Shown: piece by piece, positions 42,224-52,213 of the stretch
How positions within the stretch are numbered: the first letter of the stretch is position 1
How the letters are laid out: every line of letters begins with the position of its first letter
Assembly (NCBI RefSeq): GCF_032477075.1
Contig: NZ_JAWDXO010000010.1
Coordinates: forward strand, 19,729-83,728
Direction: 5' to 3'
Source of the DNA: Fusobacterium sp.
GTDB lineage: Bacteria > Fusobacteriota > Fusobacteriia > Fusobacteriales > Fusobacteriaceae
DNA: 64,000 nucleotides
Translations under genes and position numbers: made by a program
Notes under the pieces: generated by a model
The model's input: only the letters and a program-made list of their open reading frames with translations
Told to the model about the DNA's origin: nothing
Database searches by the model: none

Positions 42224-43487
42224 AATCAAGTACTCCCTCCTTTAGAAATTTAAGCATTATATCCACATTAGTTTTATAATACATATTTCCGCAATGACCT
42301 CCATAAGGATATATTATCAATCTTTCATTAAAAGTATTTTCTAAAAATTTGAAATCTTCTTCTCTCAGTATAATTTCATCTCTATTTGTTACTACTGCTA
42401 TTTTATCTGTATTTTTTAAATAATCCTCTATCTGCTGGAGTTTAGTATGCTGTAAAAGTTCTTCAAGGCTTACCCCTCCACCCATTTTTTCATCAAAATA
42501 TGGATAAGCAATCTTATACATATAATCTTCAAAACCAGCAAAATTTATTTTTTCAAAATATGGAAACATATTTGTAAATTTTCCAACTGGTTTATCTACA
42601 TAAACTTTTCTGTCATTTATTAAATCAGTTACATAATTAATATCAATGGCCATTAATCTAAATACTATACCTATTAATTCTCCCATTTCTTCATCTGACA
42701 TTTGATCTTTTGCAAACATACTATAAATGAGTTCTTCTGTTATTTCTGTATAACCATCTTTTAAGGAATTTGAAAGTTTATTAAAAACTTTATTAATAAG
42801 TTTCTCTAAATTTTCAACTTTTCCTTCTGTGGGTAAATCTAAAACTTTATCAAGTCTTACTGCTGACTCATAAATGTCTACTGCTGGATTAATCATAAAT
42901 ACTCTTTTAAAGTTAAATGCTTTTTCGCTTTCATCAATATAAGAAACTACTGCTGATTCAGTAGCACCTAAACTATATCCAACAACATAAAAATCAGAGA
43001 CTTCTATTTTATCTTTGACTATTTTATATGCTTCTTTCATGACATTATAAATATCTTTTCCATCATCCATTATCATTCCTGGCATCCTATTGCTAGATGC
43101 ATTAATAATAAAATTTGGATGCATTGGTGACGTAATTGATATTACACTATATCCAGCATCATAAAATATTCTTTGAAATAATACCATTCTTGCTGCATGA
43201 TAATCTGATCCTGTTCCTGCTAAAAGAAATATCAATGGTGCTTTTTCTTTTTGTGAAACTAGAGAAAACTCAAATTTGCTATTATACCATAAATTCTCTG
43301 GCACCTCTCTACTGCCAGGAAGCTTAATTTTGTATACTTTAGTTGGAACAGATTCACTTACTCCATCCTTCATTAAAGTAGAACTTCCTAGTATAGTTGC
43401 CATATATGGATTTTGAAAAGGATACTCATATTTCCCATAAGAAACAGAAAATATAAGAATCATTAATACTCCTATTATCTTTTTCAT
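42213..43487 (-). CDS. periplasmic alpha/beta hydrolase
   Basis: A 424-residue protein with a signal peptide (residues 1-18, cut after SYG). The hydrolase fold is indicated by LIFLLAGTGSDYHAA (oxyanion strand), the nucleophile elbow GYSLGA with Ser near residue 170, and the late His in YPYGGHCGNM. Overlap with mlaA suggests action on lipids at the envelope, such as phospholipid hydrolysis, but no activity is shown by sequence alone. It is the first gene of the pair. Confidence 0.8.
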   Translation of the reverse strand: MKKIIGVLMILIFSVSYGKYEYPFQNPYMATILGSSTLMKDGVSESVPTKVYKIKLPGSREVPENLWYNSKFEFSLVSQKEKAPLIFLLAGTGSDYHAARMVLFQRIFYDAGYSVISITSPMHPNFIINASSNRMPGMIMDDGKDIYNVMKEAYKIVKDKIEVSDFYVVGYSLGATESAVVSYIDESEKAFNFKRVFMINPAVDIYESAVRLDKVLDLPTEGKVENLEKLINKVFNKLSNSLKDGYTEITEELIYSMFAKDQMSDEEMGELIGIVFRLMAIDINYVTDLINDRKVYVDKPVGKFTNMFPYFEKINFAGFEDYMYKIAYPYFDEKMGGGVSLEELLQHTKLQQIEDYLKNTDKIAVVTNRDEIILREEDFKFLENTFNERLIIYPYGGHCGNMYYKTNVDIMLKFLKEGVLDYEN

Positions 43488-43532
43488 CTTTCTCCTCCAA
43501 ACAACTTCATAATAGATATTCTACTTCAATTA

Positions 43533-43712
43533 TCATTTTTTTTCAATACTAACTATTTTTGGGTAGTAATAAATTTTATATCCATCTTCTTTAATCTTAG
43601 TTATTACTACATTTCTACACATTTATCATTGTATTGTTATTTCTAATTCCACATTATAAGTTTTATAGTGATAATCTCTTTTATTTCCATTTTTAAAATA
43701 ATAACCAATCAT
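43533..43712 (-). pseudogene. decayed short gene
   Basis: In one minus-strand frame the text MIGYYFKNGNKRDYHYKTYN...LEITIQ is followed by TGA TAA and then, in the same frame, RNVVITKIKEDGYKIYYYPK...EKK and a TGA. The residue use (Tyr, Lys, Gly, Asp in regular spacing) looks like coding sequence interrupted by stops. In-frame text also extends upstream (YGYKD). No family is recognised. The remaining sequence of the 370-bp gap is AT-rich with no feature apart from the HU terminator. Confidence 0.35.
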
Positions 43713-43800
43713 ATCTTTATATCCATATAATAGATTTTAATTTTCGAATTTTCAACATTTTTAATATAAAAATATTATATTTTTTACTATTATAGAAAAT

Positions 43801-43837
43801 AAAAAAAGTGGAAATACTGATTTTCAAGATCCCCACT
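43801..43837 (-). terminator. terminator of the HU gene
   Basis: Minus strand AGTGGGGAT / ATTTCCACT with two G-U pairs (43837-43829, 43815-43807), then a run of seven T. Confidence 0.78.
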
Positions 43838-43861
43838 CTTATATTTAAATTAATTTCAGAA

Positions 43862-44140
43862 TTATTGATTTACTTTTTCAGATAACCCTTTTCCAGCTTT
43901 GAATTTTACTACTTTCTTAGCTTCAACTTTCATTTCTTCACCAGTTTGTGGATTTCTGCAAGTTCTAGCAGCTCTATCAGCAACTTCAAATTTTCCAAAT
44001 CCTAGAAAAGTAATGTCTTCTCCACCTACTAATCCATCTTCAATAACTGCTAAAAAAGCTGCAGCTTTTTTTTCAGCATCAATTTTAGTTGCAAATTCTC
44101 CCTTTTCAAAATATAAATCAATAAACTCTTTTTTAGTCAT
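43862..44140 (-). CDS. hup: HU-family DNA-binding protein
   Basis: A 92-residue nucleoid protein of the HU/IHF family. Signature block GFGKFEVADRAARTCRNPQTGEE contains the DNA-intercalating loop Pro and family pattern; ENS-type N-terminal helix TKKEFIDLYFEKG. Start ATG 44140 is chosen because AAGGAGG is 7 nt before it. It stands alone with its own terminator. Confidence 0.93.
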   Translation of the reverse strand: MTKKEFIDLYFEKGEFATKIDAEKKAAAFLAVIEDGLVGGEDITFLGFGKFEVADRAARTCRNPQTGEEMKVEAKKVVKFKAGKGLSEKVNQ

Positions 44141-44217
44141 CACTATTCCTCCTTAATTTTTTAGCTATATTCTTTATACCATAACTTTTAAAAATTTACA
44201 AATCATTTTATATTTTT

Positions 44218-45135
44218 TTACTCATTTACTCTATTTTTAGTTATTTTATAGATAGAATACAGCATTAATACTGCACTCAACATTTGAACTATTGATAAAA
44301 CATTTCCATTGAATATATAATCAAATAATATGCTTGATACAGGAAAACAGAGTTCGCACATTGTTGCTACATTTGCTTTAATATACCTAAGTCCTTTATA
44401 ATATAAAAGTATTGCTCCACTTCCACTTGTAAGACCTATTATAATAAATATTATCCATTGAAGTGGAGTTGTATGTCTTATATAACGAAGACTTCCACTA
44501 AAAGAAGCTATAAACAGCATTATAAAAGTTGTTAACCCATATCTAAGATATAATGCTGTTCTGAAAGAAGCATTTTTTAAAATTCTTTTTCCAAACACAG
44601 TAGCACTCCCAAAAGAAAATGCTGCTAAAAGTGCATAAAAACAAGCTAATAGCATATTTCCATTATATACCATCTGCGGCATATTAAATTGGAAGGTGAG
44701 GAGATATCCTCCAATAAGGGCCATTACTGCCCAAAATAAAAATCCTTTCCCTTCCCGCTCTTTTAATATTACCCTTGCTAAGAGAATAGCAAATACAGGC
44801 TGTAATTTTTGTAAAAGCGTAACTACTGTAAGATGATGAAAATTTACTAAAAATAATGCTTTTACAATTGAAAGTGTTCCTAGACTTCCTCCAAATAATG
44901 CTACTAAAAAGAAAAATATCAAATCTTTCTTATCCAATTTTTTTATATTTTTTATTTCATCTTTTCCAAATATCAAAGTCATTCCTATAAAGGGAAGAAG
45001 ATGTACCATAAAAACCACATAAGGAACACTAAGTTTAAATAATCTTGGTGTCAGCACTATGGAATCAAAACCCCAAAGTGTAGCTGCTAGACATACCAGC
45101 ATAGCACCCATGGTTTTATTTTTTTCATTCAACAT
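44218..45135 (-). CDS. EamA/DMT-family transporter
   Basis: A 305-residue membrane protein with ten helices in two EamA repeats (residues 10-140 and 155-298). AATLWGFDSI starts the first repeat, and LFLVNFHHLTVVTLLQKLQPVFAILLARVILKE is the conserved helix 4-5 region (listed here by its short parts TVVTLLQKLQPVFA and RVILKERE). DMT proteins export amino acids or metabolites. It starts 8 bp after the polC stop with AGGAGG, so it is co-transcribed with polC. Confidence 0.87.
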   Translation of the reverse strand: MLNEKNKTMGAMLVCLAATLWGFDSIVLTPRLFKLSVPYVVFMVHLLPFIGMTLIFGKDEIKNIKKLDKKDLIFFFLVALFGGSLGTLSIVKALFLVNFHHLTVVTLLQKLQPVFAILLARVILKEREGKGFLFWAVMALIGGYLLTFQFNMPQMVYNGNMLLACFYALLAAFSFGSATVFGKRILKNASFRTALYLRYGLTTFIMLFIASFSGSLRYIRHTTPLQWIIFIIIGLTSGSGAILLYYKGLRYIKANVATMCELCFPVSSILFDYIFNGNVLSIVQMLSAVLMLYSIYKITKNRVNE

Positions 45136-45143
45136 TTTTCCTC

Positions 45144-48100
45144 CTAAAATAACGATATCTGATTTGTTTCACTCAAAGAATCTACTGCATTTATTGATTT
45201 AAGTTTTTCTATTATTGTTTGTGATATCTTTGTTCTTCTCTTAAGATCTTCATATGATAAAAATTTACTTCCATCTCTTTCTTTTATTAAATTTTCTATT
45301 ACTGCTCCACCTAGTCCATTAAGGGCTATGAGAGGTATTCTTATTTTTCCATCCTCTATTGTAAATTTAAACCCTGCAGATGTATATACATCTATTGGAA
45401 GAAATTCATACCCTCTGGCATACATTTCTACTATAATTTCACATATCGCCATCTCAGCTTTTTTCTTTACATCAAGTTTAGGTTCTTTACTCAATACTGC
45501 TAAGTGCTCTTTTGCTGTTTTAGGATCACTCATTATCTCGTAGTCAAAGTCTTCTGCCTTTCTTGATAAATATGCTGCATAAAAAGCTAAAGGATAGTGT
45601 ACTTTAAAATAAGCTATTCTCATGGCCATCATAACATAAGCAACCGCATGTCCCTTAGGAAACATATATTTTATTCTTCTGCAAGATTCTATATACCATT
45701 CAGCAACATCATGTTCTTTCATTTCATTTGAGAATTTTTCCCATCCTTCTGTGTCTTTTGAAGGTCTTCCTTTTCTTACAAACTCCATTATTTTAAATGC
45801 TGTCCCTTTTTCAAGTCCCTGATCAATAAGATAGTTCATTATGTCATCACGCACTGTTATTACTTGAGATAGAGTTGCTTTTTTCTGTCTTATAAACTCC
45901 TGAGCATTGTTCAGCCAAACATCCGTACCATGTGATAACCCTGATATTCTTACAAGCTCAGCAAAAGTTTTTGGCATAGTATCTATAAGCATTTGTCTTA
46001 CAAATGGTGTTCCAAATTCTGGTACTCCAAAAGTTCCAACCACTGAGTTTATATCTTCTGGAGTAATTCCTAATGATTCAGTTCCAGAAAATATTTTTAA
46101 TGTTTCTGAATCAGCAATGGGAATAGTATAAATATCTACTCCTGTATATTCCTGAAGCATCTTTATGGTAGTGGGATCATCATGTCCAAGTATATCTAAT
46201 TTTACTAACTGTTCATCCATTACATGATAATCAAAATGTGTTGTAATAGAATCATTCTTTTCATCATTTGCAGGTTTCTGTACAGGGCAAAATTCATAAA
46301 TAGAATGATCTCTTGGAACTACAACCATTCCTCCAGGATGCTGTCCTGTAGTTTTCTTAGCTCCTTCACATTTTTTGGCAAGCCTGATTATTTCAGCTCT
46401 GTTCCCTTTCATCTCATGTTCTTCAAAATATTTCCTTACGTAACCTTCAGCATTTTTTTCTGCCAGTGTAGATATAGTTCCAGCTTTAAATACATTTTCT
46501 TTACCAAAAAGCTGTTCACAATATCTATGTATCTCTGATTGATATTCTCCTGAGAAGTTAAGATCAATATCTGGTACCTTTTCTCCATTAAATCCCATAA
46601 ATACCTCAAATGGTATTGAATATCCATCTCTTTTATAAGGCTGTCCACACTTTGGACATACCTTTTCTGGAAGGTCAATCCCTACTCCTTCTCTTTCTAT
46701 AAATTCAGCATTTTTACATTCTGGATTTGTACATATATAATGTGGGTAAAGAGCATTAACTTCTGTGATATCCATCATATAGGCAACTAAAGAAGAACCT
46801 ACTGATCCTCTGGAACCAACTAGATATCCATTATCTAGAGATTTTTTAACAAGTTTTTGAGCTGAAAGATAAAGTACTGAAAAGCCATTCCCTATGATAG
46901 CTCCCAACTCTCTTTCTAATCTTGCTTTTACTATTTCTGGAAGAGGATTTCCATATATTCTATATGCCTTTTCATATGTCATCTCTTTTACTATATTTTC
47001 AGCATTATCTATTTTAGGAGGATAAAATCCATCTGGTACTGGTTTTATAACTTCTATCATATCTGCTATGGCATTAGTTCCTGATATTACTATTTCCTTT
47101 GCAATATCTTTACCCATGTAGTCAAATTCATCCAAAAGTTCCTCTGTTGTTCTAAAATAAAATTTATTATCTGTCTTATATTGGTTCTCTCTATATACAC
47201 TTCCACTTCCATAAAGAAGAATACTTCTTATTTTACTATCAGTTTCATTTATATAGTGTACATTAGAACTCGCTGTTACTAATTTCTTTCTCTCTTTACC
47301 TAGATTGTAAAAATATTTATTCATATCTTCAATCATTGAAAAAGATGAAATGGTTCCAGTTCCATCATCTTCATATAACTCTGAATATGCCCCTTTTGGA
47401 AGAAGTTCTATATAATCATAAAAATCTATATTTTTTTCTATTTTTTCATAATCATATCTCATATAATAATTAGATAATTCTCCATCATTCATAAAATGTG
47501 AAGAAAGAGAACTTCCTATAATCAGCCCTTCTCTATACTTTTCTACATGAGACTTTAATACTCTTGGTTTTTTATTTCCATAATACTCAACATGAGCTTC
47601 TGAAACCAATCTATACATATTCTGAAGTCCTTGAAGATTTTTTACTAATACTGTTATATTAGATGTCTCCTGTTTTTTTACATTTATTGGAAGTGCCCCT
47701 GTTATTTCACCAAGATTAATTATTCCCATTTCCATATATTTTTCGATGAAAATAATAAACATATTAGCTGTTGCCTGTGAGTCATCTACAGCTCTATGGT
47801 GATTATCCAGTGATAATCCTAATACTTTATTCAGATTTTTTAATCCATATGCTTTAAGATCAGGATATAAATCTCTTGCCATTTGTAATGTATCTATTAC
47901 TGCTGGTTTATAGTCATATCCCATAATTTTTTTAACATCTCTTCTTATAAATCCCATATCAAATGGAGCATTATGTGCTACCATTGTAGAATCTCCTACA
48001 AATTCCATAAATTTAGGAAGTACTTCTTCTATTGTAGGCATATTATCAACCATATCTTGAGATATATTTGTAAGTTCTTGTATCTTTTTAGGAATAATTT

Positions 48101-49484
48101 TTTTAGGATTAACTAGTTGTGAATATCTTTCCACTATTCTTGTTCCCTGAAGTTTTACAGCTCCTATTTCTATTATCTCATGTTCATGGGAATTAAGTCC
48201 CATAGTCTCCAAGTCAAATACCACAAAACTTTCTTCCTCTATTGGTATATTTTTACTGCTTCTTATCATTTCAGCAGTATCATTTACCATATACATTTCA
48301 CATCCCAAAATAGCTTTAAAATCTTTTCCTTTAGCTGCCTTGTAAGCAAATGGGAAAGAATGTACTACAGCATAGTCAGTTATAGCCATTGCTTTATGTC
48401 CATAGGCTATCGCTTGTTTTATGAGGTCTGATATATCTTCTACTCCAACCATTTCACTCATTTTACTGTGTGTATGAAGCTCTACCATTTTTTCTGGAGC
48501 ATTATCAATTTTTTGAGTTTTTACTTTATCAAGTTTATTAATAGAATTTATCATTATTATTTCTTCATTATCAGAAAACTTATCAACTTGTTTTTTTCCA
48601 CTTACTTTAATAAAATCTCCGACAAATACTTCTAATTTTTTATTTTTATCAAGAAATACTTTTGTTGTTAGAGAACTTCTTTCATCAGTTATTCTTATTG
48701 TCATTAAAACTTTATCATTTTTGACATCTCTGCTTTCAAGAGAAAAGATTTCTCCTTCAACTATACAGATTTCATCTTCATAAAGTTCTCCAAATTCCTC
48801 TATTGAAATAGAATTTCCCTTTATTTCTTTTGTTTTATTGCTTGTATAACTCTGCTTTGAAAAGCCTTGCTTAACAAAAACCTCATTTGATTTTTGAGGT
48901 TTAGATGCTGCTGCTTTCGAATTATCAGAATCTATTTTAGCAGATAAAGTTATTATTTCTTTCTGTTTCTGCTTTTCTACTTCTGTCAACTCTTTAGAGA
49001 AATCTCCAAGTATAAATTTAACTTTAAAATTATATATTCCATAATTTTCCAGTATTTCTTCAAGTTTATCATCTATTTCAGAATTTATAAGAATTTCTAT
49101 AGCTGTTTTTTCATTAAGTTCAATATTTACAGCCTCTTTCTCTATTTTTATTCTATAAAAATAAAGAAATGATTTTGAAATAGCGTTTCTTGCTTTAAGC
49201 CTGATTATAGCTCTTTCCACTATTATTATAAGCTCTTCCTTCATCATTTCTTTCTCTGTATACTCTACTCTAAAATCTACCTCTAACTCTTTTCCAAAAT
49301 TCTTTTTTATATTTTCATAGATTATATCAAGTTCACAGAGGTCTTTTACACATGGAACGGAACACATAAACTTCATTTTCTTATTTCTTTCACTGAAAAC
49401 TATCTCTTTAATGTCCACAGAGTTTATTCCCATCTGCCTGAAAATGCTGTCCTGAGGTTTTATTCTGATCTCATTTCTATTCAT
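45144..49484 (-). CDS. polC: DNA polymerase III alpha subunit, PolC type
   Basis: Replicative polymerase of the Gram-positive type with built-in proofreading, 1446 residues. Order of domains: N-terminal domain and OB fold (to about 330), PHP domain (ELHTHSKMSEMVG near 335), inserted DEDD exonuclease (FVVFDLETMGLNSHE near 420; HNAPFDMGF; HHRAVDDSQAT), then polymerase palm with VPDIDLNFSG near 960, Cys4 zinc motif between CTNPEC and CPKCGQP, and the C-terminal region. It is preceded by the SPOUT methyltransferase gene (21 bp gap). PolC is shared by Firmicutes and Fusobacteria. Confidence 0.97.
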   Translation of the reverse strand: MNRNEIRIKPQDSIFRQMGINSVDIKEIVFSERNKKMKFMCSVPCVKDLCELDIIYENIKKNFGKELEVDFRVEYTEKEMMKEELIIIVERAIIRLKARNAISKSFLYFYRIKIEKEAVNIELNEKTAIEILINSEIDDKLEEILENYGIYNFKVKFILGDFSKELTEVEKQKQKEIITLSAKIDSDNSKAAASKPQKSNEVFVKQGFSKQSYTSNKTKEIKGNSISIEEFGELYEDEICIVEGEIFSLESRDVKNDKVLMTIRITDERSSLTTKVFLDKNKKLEVFVGDFIKVSGKKQVDKFSDNEEIIMINSINKLDKVKTQKIDNAPEKMVELHTHSKMSEMVGVEDISDLIKQAIAYGHKAMAITDYAVVHSFPFAYKAAKGKDFKAILGCEMYMVNDTAEMIRSSKNIPIEEESFVVFDLETMGLNSHEHEIIEIGAVKLQGTRIVERYSQLVNPKKIIPKKIQELTNISQDMVDNMPTIEEVLPKFMEFVGDSTMVAHNAPFDMGFIRRDVKKIMGYDYKPAVIDTLQMARDLYPDLKAYGLKNLNKVLGLSLDNHHRAVDDSQATANMFIIFIEKYMEMGIINLGEITGALPINVKKQETSNITVLVKNLQGLQNMYRLVSEAHVEYYGNKKPRVLKSHVEKYREGLIIGSSLSSHFMNDGELSNYYMRYDYEKIEKNIDFYDYIELLPKGAYSELYEDDGTGTISSFSMIEDMNKYFYNLGKERKKLVTASSNVHYINETDSKIRSILLYGSGSVYRENQYKTDNKFYFRTTEELLDEFDYMGKDIAKEIVISGTNAIADMIEVIKPVPDGFYPPKIDNAENIVKEMTYEKAYRIYGNPLPEIVKARLERELGAIIGNGFSVLYLSAQKLVKKSLDNGYLVGSRGSVGSSLVAYMMDITEVNALYPHYICTNPECKNAEFIEREGVGIDLPEKVCPKCGQPYKRDGYSIPFEVFMGFNGEKVPDIDLNFSGEYQSEIHRYCEQLFGKENVFKAGTISTLAEKNAEGYVRKYFEEHEMKGNRAEIIRLAKKCEGAKKTTGQHPGGMVVVPRDHSIYEFCPVQKPANDEKNDSITTHFDYHVMDEQLVKLDILGHDDPTTIKMLQEYTGVDIYTIPIADSETLKIFSGTESLGITPEDINSVVGTFGVPEFGTPFVRQMLIDTMPKTFAELVRISGLSHGTDVWLNNAQEFIRQKKATLSQVITVRDDIMNYLIDQGLEKGTAFKIMEFVRKGRPSKDTEGWEKFSNEMKEHDVAEWYIESCRRIKYMFPKGHAVAYVMMAMRIAYFKVHYPLAFYAAYLSRKAEDFDYEIMSDPKTAKEHLAVLSKEPKLDVKKKAEMAICEIIVEMYARGYEFLPIDVYTSAGFKFTIEDGKIRIPLIALNGLGGAVIENLIKERDGSKFLSYEDLKRRTKISQTIIEKLKSINAVDSLSETNQISLF

Positions 49485-49505
49485 CTTACCTCCAGAATTT
49501 ATCTA

Positions 49506-50069
49506 TTAATTTTCTCCAAATAATCTATCTAAAATAATAGCTACTGCTGCTCTTACAGAAAGATGATTATATTTTGTATTTCCTCTTATTGGCTCCAGAA
49601 TATAATTTGACATATCCATTATTTCATCTGTAAGCCCCCATCCTGTTCCAAATAATAAAAGATAAGGTTTATTGTCTTCAAATATTTTTTCTGAAAGTGC
49701 ATTATACCCTATTGTATTAGAAAAAATCCTTGCAGATGTAGTTATTATAACTGGTTTTTGTCCTTCTTTTTCCTCTATTTCCTCAATAGTTTTTTCTATG
49801 CTATTCATTACTCTTGTTATGGCAAAAGCATTTTCTCTATCTTTATTATATTGACCTCCAGTCCCTTCCTGCCAATATCCAATTATTCTTTCTGTAAGCA
49901 TTTTTTGAGCATCTACCGGAACTATCAAACGATATCCTTTTATATCATAAGTTCTGCAGCTTCTAGATATATCATGGATATCAAAATTTGTAACTGAAGT
50001 ACACACTACATCATTATTTTTATTATATACAGGATAATGAACTAATCCTAGATAAATTTTTTCTCTCAT
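49506..50069 (-). CDS. SPOUT-type RNA methyltransferase family protein (TrmD neighbour)
   Basis: A 187-residue protein of the PF09936-type SAM-dependent RNA methyltransferase family often found beside trmD. Seen: LGLVHYPVYNKN, VTNFDIHDISRSCRTY, and a SPOUT-like knot region LLFGTGWGLTDEIM with EPIRGNTKYNHLSVRAAVAI. The target RNA is not known. It sits between the gamma carbonic anhydrase and polC genes. Confidence 0.85.
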   Translation of the reverse strand: MREKIYLGLVHYPVYNKNNDVVCTSVTNFDIHDISRSCRTYDIKGYRLIVPVDAQKMLTERIIGYWQEGTGGQYNKDRENAFAITRVMNSIEKTIEEIEEKEGQKPVIITTSARIFSNTIGYNALSEKIFEDNKPYLLLFGTGWGLTDEIMDMSNYILEPIRGNTKYNHLSVRAAVAIILDRLFGEN

Positions 50070-50109
50070 TTCCTACTCAATCCTCTTTTCCTAACTTTCT
50101 AATTAAAAT

Positions 50110-50646
50110 CTAGTCTATTTCATTTATATTTATTTCTTCCAATTCTTCTGAATATTTTTTTATTTCTACAAGATATGAATCCCTTGTATAACTTAAATAG
50201 TTCCAAAGTTTTTCAGATAATTTTTTTATAACTTTAGCTGGTGAACCAGCTATAAGATCTCCTTCTTCAGCTATTAATTTGCTATTTACCACTGCACCAG
50301 CTGATACAATACAATTCTTTGGAATGATACTTCCATTAAGTATTTGACTTCCCATTCCTATTATAGAATTATCTCCAACTGTACACCCATGAACTACACA
50401 ATTATGTCCAATAGTAACACCTTTTCCAATAGTTGTGGGAAACTCTGAGTCTCCATGAAGAGTTGAATTATCTTGAACATTAGAGTTATCTCCAATAGTT
50501 ATTTTACTCATATCTCCTCTTAATACAGCAGAAAACCATATAGAAACATTATCTCCAGTTTCTACATCTCCAATGATACTTGCAGTATCTGCTATATAAT
50601 TATTTTTTCCTATCTTAGGAATAAGATTGTTTAATTTGTATATCAT
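50110..50646 (-). CDS. gamma-carbonic-anhydrase-family protein
   Basis: A 178-residue left-handed beta-helix (hexapeptide repeat) protein. The three Zn-binding His are in STLHGD, IGHNC and VVHGC, and the C-terminal helix SAGSPAKVIKKL-type segment (AGSPAKVIKKLSE) is typical. Relatives are called YrdA/CaiE-like; carbonic anhydrase activity is often unproven. Its start overlaps the trmD stop by 4 bp, so it is translationally coupled within the tRNA/ribosome cluster. Confidence 0.9.
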   Translation of the reverse strand: MIYKLNNLIPKIGKNNYIADTASIIGDVETGDNVSIWFSAVLRGDMSKITIGDNSNVQDNSTLHGDSEFPTTIGKGVTIGHNCVVHGCTVGDNSIIGMGSQILNGSIIPKNCIVSAGAVVNSKLIAEEGDLIAGSPAKVIKKLSEKLWNYLSYTRDSYLVEIKKYSEELEEININEID

Positions 50647-51371
50647 TTCTGCTCCTTTCCAAGTTCTGCTTTTATTTCAGCTAAAAGTTTCTTCTCTGTT
50701 TTATTGAATTTTCTTTTTTCAAGCAAATCCTTTCTTCTTAAATATGTTCTTTTCAGACTCTCTTTAAGCCTCCAAAGTTCTATATTTTTATGATGTCCTG
50801 ACAGCAGTACCTCTGGAACTTTCATTCCTTCATATTCAGCAGGTCTTGTATAATGAGGATAGTCCAACAGTCCATTGAAAAAAGAATCATTTTCATAAGA
50901 TTCTTTTTTTATAACCCCTGGAATAAGTCTTGCAATACAATCAGTCATTACCATTGCAGGTAATTCTCCTCCTGTAAGAACAAAATCTCCTATGGATATT
51001 TCCAAATCAACATTATTTTCTATTACTCTCTCATCTATCCCTTCATAATGTCCAGCAATTATTGTAACTTCTTTTTCCTGAGCAAGTTCCACAGCTAACT
51101 GTTGATTAAACTTTACTCCCTGTGGAGAAGTATATATTACTTTTCCAGTTATTGTTTTTAATGCTTCTATAAGAGGTTCAGGCTTCATTACCATTCCTGC
51201 CCCTCCTCCAAAAGGAGTATCATCAGCCTGTTTATGTTTATCATAACAAAAATCTCTGATATCTATTATATTTACTTCAAGACTGCCTTTTTCAATAGCC
51301 CTTCTTATTATACTTTCACTTTTAAATCCAGAAAACATCTCAGGAAATAAAGTCAAAATATTGATTTTCAT
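50643..51371 (-). CDS. trmD: tRNA (guanine-N1)-methyltransferase
   Basis: Methylates G37 of tRNA. The 242-residue SPOUT enzyme shows LTLFPEMF at the start, DDTPFGGGAGMVMKPEP, the GHYEGIDERV motif, and SIGDFVLTGGELPAM, which form the trefoil-knot SAM site. It follows rimM with no gap, the conserved rimM-trmD order; rpsP and rplS are not adjacent here. Confidence 0.96.
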   Translation of the reverse strand: MKINILTLFPEMFSGFKSESIIRRAIEKGSLEVNIIDIRDFCYDKHKQADDTPFGGGAGMVMKPEPLIEALKTITGKVIYTSPQGVKFNQQLAVELAQEKEVTIIAGHYEGIDERVIENNVDLEISIGDFVLTGGELPAMVMTDCIARLIPGVIKKESYENDSFFNGLLDYPHYTRPAEYEGMKVPEVLLSGHHKNIELWRLKESLKRTYLRRKDLLEKRKFNKTEKKLLAEIKAELGKEQK

Positions 51372-51944
51372 TTATTTCTCCTCATTTTCCTCAAATTCTT
51401 CTTCTATTCCATCATCTTGTTTTAATTTTCGACCTTTTATTTCTTTCATTCCTTCTATAAGATGAACAAAAATTTCTCTCTTATCAAAATCTATTTTTTT
51501 TATAAATTCATCTACATCTGGTACCATTATTTCAGTATTTGTTCCCTCAATAACCAAAATATCATGAGCTGCTGTTTCAAATATATCAGTTATTTTTCCA
51601 AGAATTTCTCCACTATCAGCATCCACAGCTTTCATATCCAACAGATCATTTAAAAGATACTCATCTTCACCTATTCCAAAAAGTTCTCTTCTTATTTTAA
51701 TGAGTGAATTTTTTAATTTCCCAGCTTCAGTTTTATTAGTTATTTCTTGAAATTCAGCTACCCATTTATTTCCTACTAAAGGATTTACACTTATTACAGT
51801 AAATATTTTCTGTTCCCCCTGAGGAAGTTCTACTATTACTCTATTCCCTTCAAGAATTTCAGCATCTCCTATATTAGCTATTATTTTAACTGCTCCTTTT
51901 AAGTGATGTGTTCCAGAAATCTTACCAACTGTTAAAAGTTCCAT
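51372..51944 (-). CDS. rimM: ribosome maturation factor RimM
   Basis: Assists assembly of the 30S head. The 190-residue protein starts ELLTVGKISGTHHLKGAVKI (N-terminal beta-barrel) and has the PRC-barrel domain around DEYLLNDLLDMKAVD and ILVIEGTNTEIMVPDVDEFI. A short acidic tail (residues 176-190) is extra. It is immediately followed by trmD and is 8 bp behind khpA. Confidence 0.95.
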   Translation of the reverse strand: MELLTVGKISGTHHLKGAVKIIANIGDAEILEGNRVIVELPQGEQKIFTVISVNPLVGNKWVAEFQEITNKTEAGKLKNSLIKIRRELFGIGEDEYLLNDLLDMKAVDADSGEILGKITDIFETAAHDILVIEGTNTEIMVPDVDEFIKKIDFDKREIFVHLIEGMKEIKGRKLKQDDGIEEEFEENEEK

Positions 51945-51952
51945 TATCCCTC

Positions 51953-52192
51953 CTAATCCAAAAATTCTACATTCACATTTAATTTATCTTTTACTCCAGC
52001 AGCTTGCATAACTCCTCTTATTGCATTAGCTGTAAGTCCATTTTTACCAATTATTTTTCCCATTTCACCTTTAGCTACACTTACTTTAAAGATGATTGTA
52101 TCATCTATAACATCATAGTCAATTCTTACTTCTTCTTTAGTATCTACTAATTCTTTTATGATGTAACTTATAAGTTTTTCTAATTTTTCCAT
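51953..52192 (-). CDS. khpA: KH-domain RNA-binding protein KhpA
   Basis: A 79-residue single KH domain with the GxxG loop in GKIIGKNGLTANAIRGVM. KhpA works with KhpB/EloR as an RNA chaperone; it is commonly encoded beside rimM and rpsP. Start ATG follows GGAGGATAGAGA. Confidence 0.93.
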   Translation of the reverse strand: MEKLEKLISYIIKELVDTKEEVRIDYDVIDDTIIFKVSVAKGEMGKIIGKNGLTANAIRGVMQAAGVKDKLNVNVEFLD

Positions 52193-52213
52193 TCTCTATC
52201 CTCCATTTTATAT

